This document shows positions 1 through 8,505 of a stretch of DNA of 64,000 bases, piece by piece. A model generated the notes under the pieces. It saw nothing but the letters and a program-made list of their open reading frames with translations. It ran no database searches and was not told the DNA's origin. Made by a program: the position numbers and the translations under genes. The DNA comes from Aequorivita sinensis (GTDB taxonomy: Bacteria > Bacteroidota > Bacteroidia > Flavobacteriales > Flavobacteriaceae), in NCBI RefSeq assembly GCF_006346335.1, contig NZ_VDMC01000006.1, positions 87,816 through 151,815 of the forward strand. Reading direction: 5' to 3'. Positions within the stretch are counted from its first letter, which is position 1. Every line of letters begins with the position of its first letter.

Positions 1-2516
1 ATAATCCGTCTATCATTGATTTACAGGAAAAGTTAACAAATTCAAATATTCGAAACGTTGGGGGTTTTAATAATGAAGATGACTTTAAAGATATCATTTC
101 TGAAGTTAAAGAAGATAATTACATAGATGATACGGAAAGAAATTCATCGAAAAGCAAAATAAAAGGCTCAGAACTGTCTAATGAACTTGCAGAAGAGATA
201 GATGAGGAAAACATAATTTTTAGTGAATATCAAATTGAACAGATAAAAAAAATGGGTATAAATATTAAATATAACACTTATTCTTATGGTGTCGAAGTAG
301 ATAACTTTTTAAATCAAGGAAATGGTTTCGAACAATCAAAAAATGTAATTAGGACTAACCATGAATCCTCCCGTATTGAGAATTGGTTTTATAATTTCTT
401 AGAGAAGTATCAAGAAGAATTAAACGAAGAGGAATTTAAAATAAACTTCACTTCAACAAAATATGAAATAGACATTGTAAATGATATTGTCCTAAAATTT
501 AATAGGGACAGAGACTTAATGGTTGAATTAATTTCGAATGAAATTGATAAAACTAATTTAGTAACTGATTTTAAAGAAATTCTTACTAAAATTAAAAATG
601 AAAAACCAGATAACCGTGTTTTTCAATATTTTGAAAAGAATGATTTGTTTAGTCATCTAGATGAAATTGATAGTGCCGAAGTCCAAATAATTGTAGCAGC
701 AACTATGAGTGCAGGTAAATCAACATTAATTAACGCTCTGTTAGGTGAAAGCTTAATGCCTAGCAAGAATGAGGCTTGTACAGCTGTTATATGCAAAATT
801 AAGGATATTGACGGAAGAGAAGGGTTTAGCGCTGTAGTTAAAAATAATAATAACACTATAATTAGAAAAATAGATAATTTAGATGCAGAATCTTTAGTTG
901 AAATAAATGAAGAAGGGAATAACGAGTTTCTTACTATTGAAATAGAAGGAGATATTAAAAACATCCCTTCTGAAAACATTCATGCCGTTCTTGTAGATAC
1001 CCCTGGGGCGAATAATTCCCAAAACGAAGAGCATAAAAAGGTAACTTATAATTATATTAAAGATAGCGAACATAAACCTTTGGTCTTATATGTTTTAAAC
1101 GCTACAGCTCTTAAAATAAACGATGATCAAAAAGTGTTACAGGAGATTGCTGAATTTATTAAAAATAAAGCAGGTACAACTCAAGATAGATTTGTCTTCG
1201 TTTTAAATAAAATTGATGATTTCGACCATGAAAAAGAATCTCTTGAAGATATAATTAAATCAACACAAGAATACTTAACCAATACTATCGGTATAGAAAA
1301 TCCAAAAATCTTTCCGATTTCTGCTGAATTTGCTCGTTTAGCGCTTTTAGAGCAATCTAATCATAAACTTACTAGAAAGGAAAAGTCTAAGCTCAATGAT
1401 TTTCGGGAAACTTTTTTTCCAAATTATGATGATGACTATAATGGAATTGACACCATTAAATATACCCCTATCTTAGAAAGAGATAAACAAATTCTGATAG
1501 AAGAATTAAACAGTACGGATGAGTTAAAGGAGAGTTTACACCGCTCTGGAATTTCTGCTCTTCAATTATACATTAAAAACTACATTGAAAATGTCCATGA
1601 GATTGAGTTAGGCCATGATTTGCTTAAGGATTTACCATCTCACTTTAATATTTTAAGAGATGATATAAAAGGTTTGTCAGATAAGCAAAAAAAACAAATT
1701 GAAAACGACATTAAAAAAATACTCGACTCTAAAGAACTTTTGAGTAAAAAGCTTAGTCATACAGATGAGAAGTTAGCTTCGATAAATACTGTACCAAGTG
1801 TAATCGATAATTTAAGAAAACGAGTAAATAGAGATTTTTTAGCACTTCACTCAAATTTTAAAGAGAAGAAAGCCACTAAAACACAAGCTCTTAATGCACA
1901 GAGAACAGCTAGCTCAACCATTAGCAATCTTAAGATTAGTTTAGAAACCAGTATTAATAATGAAATTGAAGAGCATTTAAAAAAAAAATGGGAAGAGATA
2001 ATCAATATTATTAATAAAGATTTTAAGGAATATTTAAATGAAATGAATCTCTCGGTGAAAACGACCAATATTATTTCAAATAATTTTAACATTACATTAA
2101 GCTCTCACTCCATAAATTCAGTAAAAAGAACTGTTGCTGAAAAAGTAGGAGAAGAAGAGATAAGTACATCTAAATGGTACAATCCCTTTAGTTGGGGAAC
2201 TGTTGAAATTAAAGGGATATTTCAAGACAAAGAATATTATGACTTGCCTAAACTTTACGAAAGCATGGGGGTTGCTAAATTAAAGGTGAATTTTGAAAGT
2301 AATCTTTTTCAGGTTCGAGAAGATTATAAATCAAATGTTAACAGTCGGATATCTGTGGGTAAAGGTTTCATTGCAAGTTTGGAAAAAAACATTTTGGAAG
2401 ATACAAGAAAAAACTTATCAAGATTACAACTTCAAAAAACTGAAATAAACGAGGCTTCTGAAAAAACTATAAAGACCTTAGAAACATATTTAACTTTAAT
2501 AGAAAGACATAAATAA
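1..2516 (+). CDS. Dynamin-like GTPase (5' end outside window)
   Basis: Large GTPase of the bacterial dynamin family; members bind and remodel membranes. The G1 P-loop MSAGKST is at 705-725, the G3 motif DTPG at 996-1007 and the G4 motif NKID at 1206-1217. The rest is long, charged and helical, with a Trp/Pro patch (WYNPFSWG) near 2175-2198. The first ATG is at 252, but the frame is open from base 3 without a stop for 83 codons of plausible acidic protein sequence that runs smoothly into it. The true start is therefore probably upstream of the window, and at least 837 residues are seen. It is followed after 3 bp by the next gene, in a tight operon with a HerA-like ATPase and an HNH-like protein. 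Function in defence is inferred from context only. Confidence 0.85.
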   Translation, partial: NPSIIDLQEKLTNSNIRNVGGFNNEDDFKDIISEVKEDNYIDDTERNSSKSKIKGSELSNELAEEIDEENIIFSEYQIEQIKKMGINIKYNTYSYGVEVDNFLNQGNGFEQSKNVIRTNHESSRIENWFYNFLEKYQEELNEEEFKINFTSTKYEIDIVNDIVLKFNRDRDLMVELISNEIDKTNLVTDFKEILTKIKNEKPDNRVFQYFEKNDLFSHLDEIDSAEVQIIVAATMSAGKSTLINALLGESLMPSKNEACTAVICKIKDIDGREGFSAVVKNNNNTIIRKIDNLDAESLVEINEEGNNEFLTIEIEGDIKNIPSENIHAVLVDTPGANNSQNEEHKKVTYNYIKDSEHKPLVLYVLNATALKINDDQKVLQEIAEFIKNKAGTTQDRFVFVLNKIDDFDHEKESLEDIIKSTQEYLTNTIGIENPKIFPISAEFARLALLEQSNHKLTRKEKSKLNDFRETFFPNYDDDYNGIDTIKYTPILERDKQILIEELNSTDELKESLHRSGISALQLYIKNYIENVHEIELGHDLLKDLPSHFNILRDDIKGLSDKQKKQIENDIKKILDSKELLSKKLSHTDEKLASINTVPSVIDNLRKRVNRDFLALHSNFKEKKATKTQALNAQRTASSTISNLKISLETSINNEIEEHLKKKWEEIINIINKDFKEYLNEMNLSVKTTNIISNNFNITLSSHSINSVKRTVAEKVGEEEISTSKWYNPFSWGTVEIKGIFQDKEYYDLPKLYESMGVAKLKVNFESNLFQVREDYKSNVNSRISVGKGFIASLEKNILEDTRKNLSRLQLQKTEINEASEKTIKTLETYLTLIERHK

Positions 2517-2519
2517 ATT

Positions 2520-2966
2520 ATGGAATTTAAGAATTACACGTCCTTCGTAAATGGAGTAAGAGAAAATGACTTACAAATGGTAAAGTCGCAGTTAGCAGAA
2601 ATGATTATGTTATTTCAAGGTGAAAAAGCTAAAATAATGGAAGCTGTTGAATATGCTAAAAACAACTCTTCCTTTAAATTTGAAAACCATTTAGAAACAA
2701 CAACAGCAATGGATAAAACGTCCAATAGCGATATGTTTTATACTGAGATTTCAGAATTACAAACTAACTTTTCTAAAGAACGTTTTTTAGAAGTTATTAG
2801 ACTGTATCCTTTAATGGTTGAGCAAGATAATTTTTTCAATAAGGGAAATGATAAAAATGAAATAGATAGTGAAGTCGAGAAAAGTTCTAAAATAACAAAG
2901 ACCCAATTGCTTATTGGAGCAGGTGTTATAATAGGAGGAATAATATTATATAAATTTTTAAAATAA
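2520..2966 (+). CDS. Small C-tail-anchored membrane protein, unknown family
   Basis: A 148-residue protein I do not recognise. The first 125 residues are soluble-looking, helical and charged. The C-terminus holds one hydrophobic segment (about residues 128-146, LLIGAGVIIGGIILYKFL) after a lysine-containing stretch, as in a tail-anchored protein. It starts 3 bp after the GTPase stop and its TAA directly abuts the ATG of the HerA-like ATPase, so it is translationally coupled to both. A plausible role is membrane anchor or partner for the GTPase or ATPase; this is inference. Confidence 0.7.
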   Translation: MEFKNYTSFVNGVRENDLQMVKSQLAEMIMLFQGEKAKIMEAVEYAKNNSSFKFENHLETTTAMDKTSNSDMFYTEISELQTNFSKERFLEVIRLYPLMVEQDNFFNKGNDKNEIDSEVEKSSKITKTQLLIGAGVIIGGIILYKFLK

Positions 2967-5900
2967 ATGAGTTATACTAAAGATTTGAACAAGAATAATG
3001 GAACACAGGTTATTAGTCAAGTTAGTGATTTTGATGCCTCTTTAATTCTTCTTACACGAGAATACCTTCTGGATAAAAATTTTGATATTATTAACTCCGA
3101 TAACGAGAAGGTTGTCTTAAATTCAAGTATTCGGTTTCTTCTTTTGGATAAATTTGTCTACGAAAAAGATATTAAAATAACCGATAAATTGTTGTCTGTC
3201 TATAGTGCACTTTATTCTACAAATACATCATTTATTTTAAAATTAGTTTCTAATGGTGAAAAATGTGATTTTTATATTGGTATAAAAAAAGAAAATGATG
3301 CAGCTAAAGGTTTAAAAATACTAAAAGGAGCTATGGAAGGGAATTTTCCTGGGACCACTTTCACAAAAAAATCTTTGTCAAATTCAGAAATTGAAAAATT
3401 ACAGGAAACTATGTTTAATTTTGCCGATGAGGTTTCTTGTGCATTAGGAGTAGCTACTTTAAAGAATAAAGAAGAGGAAGATTTCTTTCAAGGTATTGAA
3501 AATCTAATTATTGCTATGCAGGGTAAAGAGTTTTCAGCGTTGTTTTTAGCAGAACCCATAGCCTCTAAACATATTGAAGATGCTAAGAGTTTATATGAAG
3601 ACATATACACTCGATTACACCCTCTAAAGGAACAAACAATTAATTTAAGTTCTAATGAATCGATTGCTGTTACAGAAGGAATTACAAAAACAGTAGGATC
3701 TTCTTTTTCGACAACAGAGTCAACTTCTGAAACGAATTCAATATCTAAAGGTGTTAGTAAATCAGAATCAGAAAACAGAAACCCATGGTTTGGACGTAAA
3801 ATGATAAGTTCTTTTGTTGGTACGGCAGCAGTTAAATCTAAAACTGGTTCGAGTACTAACGGAACTTCTGAAAATAAAACGGCATCAAAAGCCCAGACGC
3901 TTGGTAAAACTTTTGGTCTGACAGAGAATATCGCTATTTCAGATTCTGAGTCAAAAACAGAAGGATCTAGTGAAAGTTGTCAATTTATTATTCAGGATAA
4001 GAAAATTGTTAATATTTTAGAGAAATTAGACCTACAGTTTGATCGTTTTAAAAAGGGAGAAAGCTTAGGGTTATGGAATGTAGGAACATTTTTCTTTTCT
4101 AAAGAGCAACAAAATAGTATTGTTGCTGCAAATATATATAGTGGACTAATTAAAGGGAATGATACTGGGGTAGAAAAATCTGTTGTTCATACGTTTACAT
4201 TACAACAAGATAGGATGAGTCATACTAATATAATAAATGCATTAAAAAACTATAACCTACCTTCAATTAAAGCAAAAATTTCTAATTCAGAAAACACAAT
4301 AAAATTAGCAACAATAATAAATACAAATGAACTATGCATTCAGGCTTCATTGCCACATAAAGCATTTGTTGGTTTAGACGTGGTTGAGACTGCTCCTTTT
4401 GGGAATAATATTAAGCATACGGGAGCCAATACAATTTCTGTTGGACATTTATACAATTACGAAAAAGAGTTTCCTTTGGAGTTTTCTTTAGATTTAGAAA
4501 AATTTACAGGACATATTTTTATAACAGGAAGTACTGGTTCTGGAAAGTCTAATATAACCTATAATTTAATTGAAAATTTAATTAAGAAGCAAATTAAATT
4601 TATGGTTATTGAACCAGCTAAAGGAGAATATAAAAATGTATTTGGAAATAGAAGCGAAGTAACAGTTTATGGCACTAACCCGAACTATTCGCAAGTGTTA
4701 AAAATTAATCCTTTTACATTTCCTGAAGAAATTCATATATACGAACATATAGATCGACTTATAGAAATTTTGAATGCATCCTGGCCTATGTATGCTGCAA
4801 TGCCTGCAATATTAAAAGAGGCTGTAGAAAAAGTTTATGAAAGTAAAGGTTGGGATCTGAAAACTTCTGAAAATTTAGCAGGAAAAGAAATTTACCCTAC
4901 ATTTAAAGACTTGGCGGCATTATTGCCAAAATTAATTGCAAATAGTGGTTATTCTCAAGAAATGATTTCTAATTACTCTGGTGCTTTGGTAACCAGAGTA
5001 AAGAGCATGACAAATGGTATTTTTCAATTAATCTTTACTGAAGAAGAAATCGCTTCCGAGGAGCTATTTAATAGAAATACAGTTATTGATTTGTCTAGAG
5101 TAGCTTCATCTGAAACAAAATCTCTAATTATGGGAATTATGTTTATGAAGCTTCAAGAATATAGGATGTCCACAGCTACAGAAGCGAATACAAAATTAAA
5201 GCATGTTACCATAATTGAAGAAGCACATAATTTATTGAAGAATACAAGTACGGAACAAGGTCAAGAAAGTGCAAATTTACAAGGCAAATCAGTCGAAATG
5301 ATATCAAATGCAATTGCCGAGATGAGAACTTATGGTCAAGGATTTATTTTAGCAGATCAAGCACCGGGATTATTAGATCCTTCTGTAATAAGAAATACGA
5401 ATACGAAGATATGTTTACGATTACCATCACAAGAAGATAGAGAATTAGTGGGAAAATCCATGAATTTAAATGATGACCAAATTAATGAGTTAGCAAAGTT
5501 AAAAACTGGAGTTGCTGCCATTTATCAAAATGATTGGCAAGAAGCTGTGCTGTGTAAGTTTAATTTTCACGAAAACACTAATCAAGAATACGATTATATA
5601 TACCATTATCATGAGAAAAGAGAAATGGTCAATTTTCTAGCTAATCAATTAATAGAAAGCTTTGAAGAGAATTCTTTAAATAAAGTGAGACTACAAGAGG
5701 CTATAAAACTTAAAAAATATTATTCAGTATCAAATAGACTTCTCTATAGTAAACTAGATAAAGATTTTATAGAAAGCCAGTTATGTGAACTTTTAGATAT
5801 TGATTCGATTTTGACAATGACGATAATTATGAATGAAGCCAATGAACCCTCTTCTTATAGAGATCTTATTACCTACAAACAACTATTGTCTAACAAATGG

Positions 5901-6047
5901 GGATTAGATATTAAAAGCCAAAACTTCATGAGGATTGTAGAGTTAACCTTAGCGCATACAGCAAAAAAACATGATTGTTGTTTACCTATTTTACAAGCTC
6001 ATTTTTCAGACGTTAAGAATAGAAAATTAATAAATAAAGCAAATTAG
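2967..6047 (+). CDS. HerA/FtsK-type P-loop ATPase with Ser/Thr-rich insert
   Basis: A 1026-residue ATPase of the HerA/VirB4/FtsK superfamily, DNA- or protein-pumping motors. Walker A GSTGSGKS is at residues 521-528. Walker B (VTIIEEAHNLL) has acidic residues E751/E752, and a downstream sensor-like block (residues about 790-830, containing ADQAPGLLDP and LRLPSQEDRELVGKS) is typical of HerA-like hexameric motors. The N-terminal 230 residues have no recognised domain. Residues about 231-335 form a low-complexity Ser/Thr/Glu/Asn-rich segment interrupted by WFGRKM. A C-terminal helical tail of about 170 residues follows the motor. It sits directly behind the small membrane protein (0 bp) and 3 bp before the HNH-like gene. 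Confidence 0.85.
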   Translation: MSYTKDLNKNNGTQVISQVSDFDASLILLTREYLLDKNFDIINSDNEKVVLNSSIRFLLLDKFVYEKDIKITDKLLSVYSALYSTNTSFILKLVSNGEKCDFYIGIKKENDAAKGLKILKGAMEGNFPGTTFTKKSLSNSEIEKLQETMFNFADEVSCALGVATLKNKEEEDFFQGIENLIIAMQGKEFSALFLAEPIASKHIEDAKSLYEDIYTRLHPLKEQTINLSSNESIAVTEGITKTVGSSFSTTESTSETNSISKGVSKSESENRNPWFGRKMISSFVGTAAVKSKTGSSTNGTSENKTASKAQTLGKTFGLTENIAISDSESKTEGSSESCQFIIQDKKIVNILEKLDLQFDRFKKGESLGLWNVGTFFFSKEQQNSIVAANIYSGLIKGNDTGVEKSVVHTFTLQQDRMSHTNIINALKNYNLPSIKAKISNSENTIKLATIINTNELCIQASLPHKAFVGLDVVETAPFGNNIKHTGANTISVGHLYNYEKEFPLEFSLDLEKFTGHIFITGSTGSGKSNITYNLIENLIKKQIKFMVIEPAKGEYKNVFGNRSEVTVYGTNPNYSQVLKINPFTFPEEIHIYEHIDRLIEILNASWPMYAAMPAILKEAVEKVYESKGWDLKTSENLAGKEIYPTFKDLAALLPKLIANSGYSQEMISNYSGALVTRVKSMTNGIFQLIFTEEEIASEELFNRNTVIDLSRVASSETKSLIMGIMFMKLQEYRMSTATEANTKLKHVTIIEEAHNLLKNTSTEQGQESANLQGKSVEMISNAIAEMRTYGQGFILADQAPGLLDPSVIRNTNTKICLRLPSQEDRELVGKSMNLNDDQINELAKLKTGVAAIYQNDWQEAVLCKFNFHENTNQEYDYIYHYHEKREMVNFLANQLIESFEENSLNKVRLQEAIKLKKYYSVSNRLLYSKLDKDFIESQLCELLDIDSILTMTIIMNEANEPSSYRDLITYKQLLSNKWGLDIKSQNFMRIVELTLAHTAKKHDCCLPILQAHFSDVKNRKLINKAN

Positions 6048-6050
6048 ACT

Positions 6051-6941
6051 ATGGCTTTACCAGCAGGAGTAGTAGCAGCGAAACAATTTATCCAAGGGGT
6101 TCAAGAGGTTGCAAAAGAAGGAGCCAAAAACTTGAGCTCCTTAAAAGAGGGTGTCGATAAGTTCAAAAATCTAAAAGAACAATCTTCTACTAAAGAAGGT
6201 TTGAATTCATTATCTAAGTTGCCTGAAAATGTAGAAAATTTTGATCAATTAAAAGAATCTTCCACGCAAATCAATGATCTTGAAAACAAATTTGAAAATG
6301 ATAAATTAAGCAAAGTAGAGTTATCAAAAATGTCGGAGTCATTGGCTAATAAGGTTGAAGAGTTGACAAATCAAATGAATAAATTAGAATCAACCTTTTC
6401 GCCTGAAGCTGAAGAAGTGGGACTGATGAAAAATTCATTGGAAAGAGCTAAAGATCTAAAATCAAAGGTAGATTATTCCTTTGATTCCGACAATCTTAAT
6501 ATTGATCCAAATCGACCTTATAACCGATATGAAATTAATAAGAAATTTAACCAAGTAAAATCTCAAATGCATCAAGAAGCTATAGAGAGAGGTGGAGATG
6601 GTAGAGCTCTACATAAGGATTGTTATACCGATGAAACTTTACGTGGAGGCGATAGATATGATTATGAACATGAACGTTCCTCCGAAGAAGTATTTATGAA
6701 ATATCGTGATATATTAACAAATGATGAGATAGCAGAAGTGGTTAATTGCCCAGAAAACGTAGGCGTGACTTTACGTAGTATTAATCAATCCAAGGGGAAA
6801 ATGAAAATGGAGGATTGGATGGGAAAATCTGATAATATTTCTAAGTATAATATTAATAAAACTTTAACGGAAAAATCCCTGTCAATTGCAGACACAGGAA
6901 TTCAAAATAAGGTAAATGAAATATTGTCAACTAGGGAATAG
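6051..6941 (+). CDS. Coiled-coil protein with C-terminal HNH-like nuclease module
   Basis: A 296-residue protein. The N-terminal half (residues about 20-145) is Lys/Glu/Leu/Ser-rich and predicted coiled coil. Residues about 165-260 carry a pattern like HNH/His-Me-finger nucleases: DYEHERS (H207) followed by NCPENVGVTLRSINQSKGK, with N236, N245 and K248 in the usual N...N..K spacing. The family assignment is by motif, not by a search. It is the last gene of the dynamin-HerA operon, with a 3 bp gap, so it is the likely effector if the operon is a defence or killing system. No signal peptide is visible. Confidence 0.6.
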   Translation: MALPAGVVAAKQFIQGVQEVAKEGAKNLSSLKEGVDKFKNLKEQSSTKEGLNSLSKLPENVENFDQLKESSTQINDLENKFENDKLSKVELSKMSESLANKVEELTNQMNKLESTFSPEAEEVGLMKNSLERAKDLKSKVDYSFDSDNLNIDPNRPYNRYEINKKFNQVKSQMHQEAIERGGDGRALHKDCYTDETLRGGDRYDYEHERSSEEVFMKYRDILTNDEIAEVVNCPENVGVTLRSINQSKGKMKMEDWMGKSDNISKYNINKTLTEKSLSIADTGIQNKVNEILSTRE

Positions 6942-6987
6942 ACAATGATCGAGATAGATTTTAGGGTTGCTTAAATCAATGGTAAAA

Positions 6988-7020
6988 TTAAACCCCAAAG
7001 CCTCCAACTTCAGGGTTTAA
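6988..7020. terminator. Hairpin terminator between convergent genes
   Basis: A perfect 8-bp inverted repeat TTAAACCC/GGGTTTAA separated by 17 bases lies between the HNH-like gene (plus) and the 56-codon peptide gene (minus). The A/T flanks would allow termination in either direction. Confidence 0.5.
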
Positions 7021-7028
7021 AATCAAAC

Positions 7029-7199
7029 TTAAGCTTTTGCTTTGGCAACAGCATAACCAAGGCAAGCCACTCCAGCTCCAATAGCTATTGGGATGGCAAA
7101 AGCAATTCCTGCAGAAGCAGCAATTAGGGCGCCAACGCCGGCACCAGCAGCACCAATGGCTGCTACTATTCCGGTTTCAGTTGTTTTTTCGTCTTTCAT
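7029..7199 (-). CDS. Gly/Ala-rich 56-aa hydrophobic peptide
   Basis: An uninterrupted ATG-to-TAA frame of 56 residues. A short charged N-terminus (MKDEKTTETG) precedes a hydrophobic Gly/Ala-rich run, about residues 11-50, with GxxxG-like spacing, and a KAKA tail. The composition fits a small membrane-inserting or pore-like peptide, but no family is recognised. It lies 69 bp downstream of a second 56-residue minus-strand frame and shares its orientation, so the two are probably cotranscribed from the promoter near 7469. A longer plus-strand frame opposite the neighbouring peptide (7219-7413) looks like its antisense shadow. Confidence 0.55.
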   Translation of the reverse strand: MKDEKTTETGIVAAIGAAGAGVGALIAASAGIAFAIPIAIGAGVACLGYAVAKAKA

Positions 7200-7268
7200 A
7201 ATATTGTAGTTTTATAATTTGCTTACTCGATTTTTTGAATTGGTCTTTCAGCTAATACCAATTGTTAA

Positions 7269-7439
7269 TCAATCATTCACAGAACGCAGAAACCCAGCCA
7301 CCGCCATAGTTAAGCCTACAGTTACAAGCGTTACGGTAACTTTGTCTTGGCCAGAAATCTCAGCGATTTCTTTTGAGGTGTTCATGCTACTTTGTACTAA
7401 GCGGCTTAGTTGATCTAATTGTGTTTTTTCTAAATCCAT
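7269..7439 (-). CDS. 56-aa peptide with one hydrophobic segment
   Basis: An ATG-to-TGA frame of 56 residues. A polar, amphipathic N-terminal half (MDLEKTQLDQLSRLVQSS) is followed by a hydrophobic stretch at residues about 34-51 (VTVTLVTVGLTMAVAGFL). No family is recognised. A TAACTTTG box (minus strand, 7465-7472) lies about 26 bp upstream, which fits a Bacteroidota -7 element. It diverges from the WYL regulator gene at 7518 and is followed by a second 56-codon gene of membrane-peptide character. Confidence 0.55.
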   Translation of the reverse strand: MDLEKTQLDQLSRLVQSSMNTSKEIAEISGQDKVTVTLVTVGLTMAVAGFLRSVND

Positions 7440-7464
7440 AATGCACTGTTTTAATTGTTTAATA

Positions 7465-7499
7465 CAAAGTTAACACGTAGCTTTCCCGGATAGTGGGAA
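7465..7499. promoter_or_regulatory. Minus-strand -7 box plus palindromic operator candidate
   Basis: On the minus strand 7472-7465 reads TAACTTTG, matching the Bacteroidota -7 consensus TAnnTTTG. Just upstream of it, 7483-7499 forms the inverted repeat TTCCC-N7-GGGAA. It lies in the 78 bp between the divergent WYL gene and the peptide genes, which is where an operator for the regulator would be expected. Binding is inferred. Confidence 0.45.
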
Positions 7500-7517
7500 G
7501 TTTAAAAATGTAGCGGT

Positions 7518-8414
7518 ATGAGTAAAGATATTAGGAGGTATTTAGTTTTTTTAGAACTTTTAGAAGAGGCGGATGGCTTGGTGACTTCAGATGAAATTGA
7601 GGCTGGATTAAAACGGGAAGGTTTAAATTTTTCGACATCATCTTTAAATAGAGATTATCAGTTTTTAGTGAGTATTGGTTTTAAAATTCACAATGTAAAA
7701 ACCAAAGGCTATCAATTGGACATAGAGAACACCGAGAAATTTTCATTCTTAACCAACCTCTTTAAACGCATTGCTTTTTCCAATCTGCTAAACAAAAGCA
7801 TCACTTTAGAAAATGACAATCATAAGTATCTGTCCTTAGACGAAACCAGTCTGGTAAAAAACTTTCAATATTTCGATGTCATCCTAGAGGCTATTAAGAG
7901 CAGAAAGGAAATAAGTTTTCAGCATACCAGTTTTTATCACATCGAAAGGAAAACTCCAAAGTCCCATAGCGTAAAACCACATTTACTAAAAGAATATCAA
8001 AACAGATGGTATGTAGTAGGAGAAACCGATGCAGGATTTCGTGTATTCGGTCTGGACAGAATAGAAGGTTTACAAGTATTAGACAACAAACCTTTTAAAA
8101 ATAAAACCGAAGAAGCCAATGAGAAGCTAATTCATACCGTTGGTTTAAATTTCACCGATCACGAACCCGTGCGTATCGTTTTGCGTTTTCAAGCAAGACA
8201 AAAACCGTATCTGGAATCTCTGAAACTGCACAGATCACAGGAAGAGTTGGCCGATGGATTGGAAGGATATTATACAATTAAACTCTTTGTAAGTTATAAT
8301 TTCGAACTCAAGCAGCAAATCCTAAAATACGGAAGTTTAGTTGAAGTTTTGGAACCTGAATTTGTTAGAGCAGACCTTAAAAAGGAATTAGAGAACGCTT
8401 TAAAACCTTACTAA
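7518..8414 (+). CDS. WYL-domain transcriptional regulator
   Basis: A 298-residue regulator. It has an N-terminal winged-helix region (residues about 1-65) of the DeoR/HTH_11 kind, then a WYL domain (about 110-200) with the diagnostic RWYVVG segment and a basic YxxRxT-like ligand face, and a WCX-like C-terminal extension. WYL regulators sense nucleic-acid-like or nucleotide ligands and often control phage-defence or DNA-repair loci. It is divergent from two small membrane-peptide genes and lies next to the dynamin-HerA-HNH operon. The palindrome at 7483-7499 is its most obvious candidate operator. Confidence 0.85.
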   Translation: MSKDIRRYLVFLELLEEADGLVTSDEIEAGLKREGLNFSTSSLNRDYQFLVSIGFKIHNVKTKGYQLDIENTEKFSFLTNLFKRIAFSNLLNKSITLENDNHKYLSLDETSLVKNFQYFDVILEAIKSRKEISFQHTSFYHIERKTPKSHSVKPHLLKEYQNRWYVVGETDAGFRVFGLDRIEGLQVLDNKPFKNKTEEANEKLIHTVGLNFTDHEPVRIVLRFQARQKPYLESLKLHRSQEELADGLEGYYTIKLFVSYNFELKQQILKYGSLVEVLEPEFVRADLKKELENALKPY

Positions 8415-8505
8415 AAAAATCAGTATTTGGGTTTCGTTGTTCTACCCCTCCCTTCTCATTCCCATATTTTTCGTATCTTAAACTTTAATTTTAAAAAGCT
8501 TGATT

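Noticed and set aside
653..979. Minus-strand 108-codon frame inside the dynamin gene
   Set aside because: Antisense shadow of a strongly coding GTPase domain, with low-complexity residues.
7219..7413. 64-codon plus-strand frame in front of the WYL gene
   Set aside because: It is antisense to the better-supported 56-codon minus-strand peptide gene, and its residues (VTSVTVTLSWPEI) look like a mirror of that sequence.
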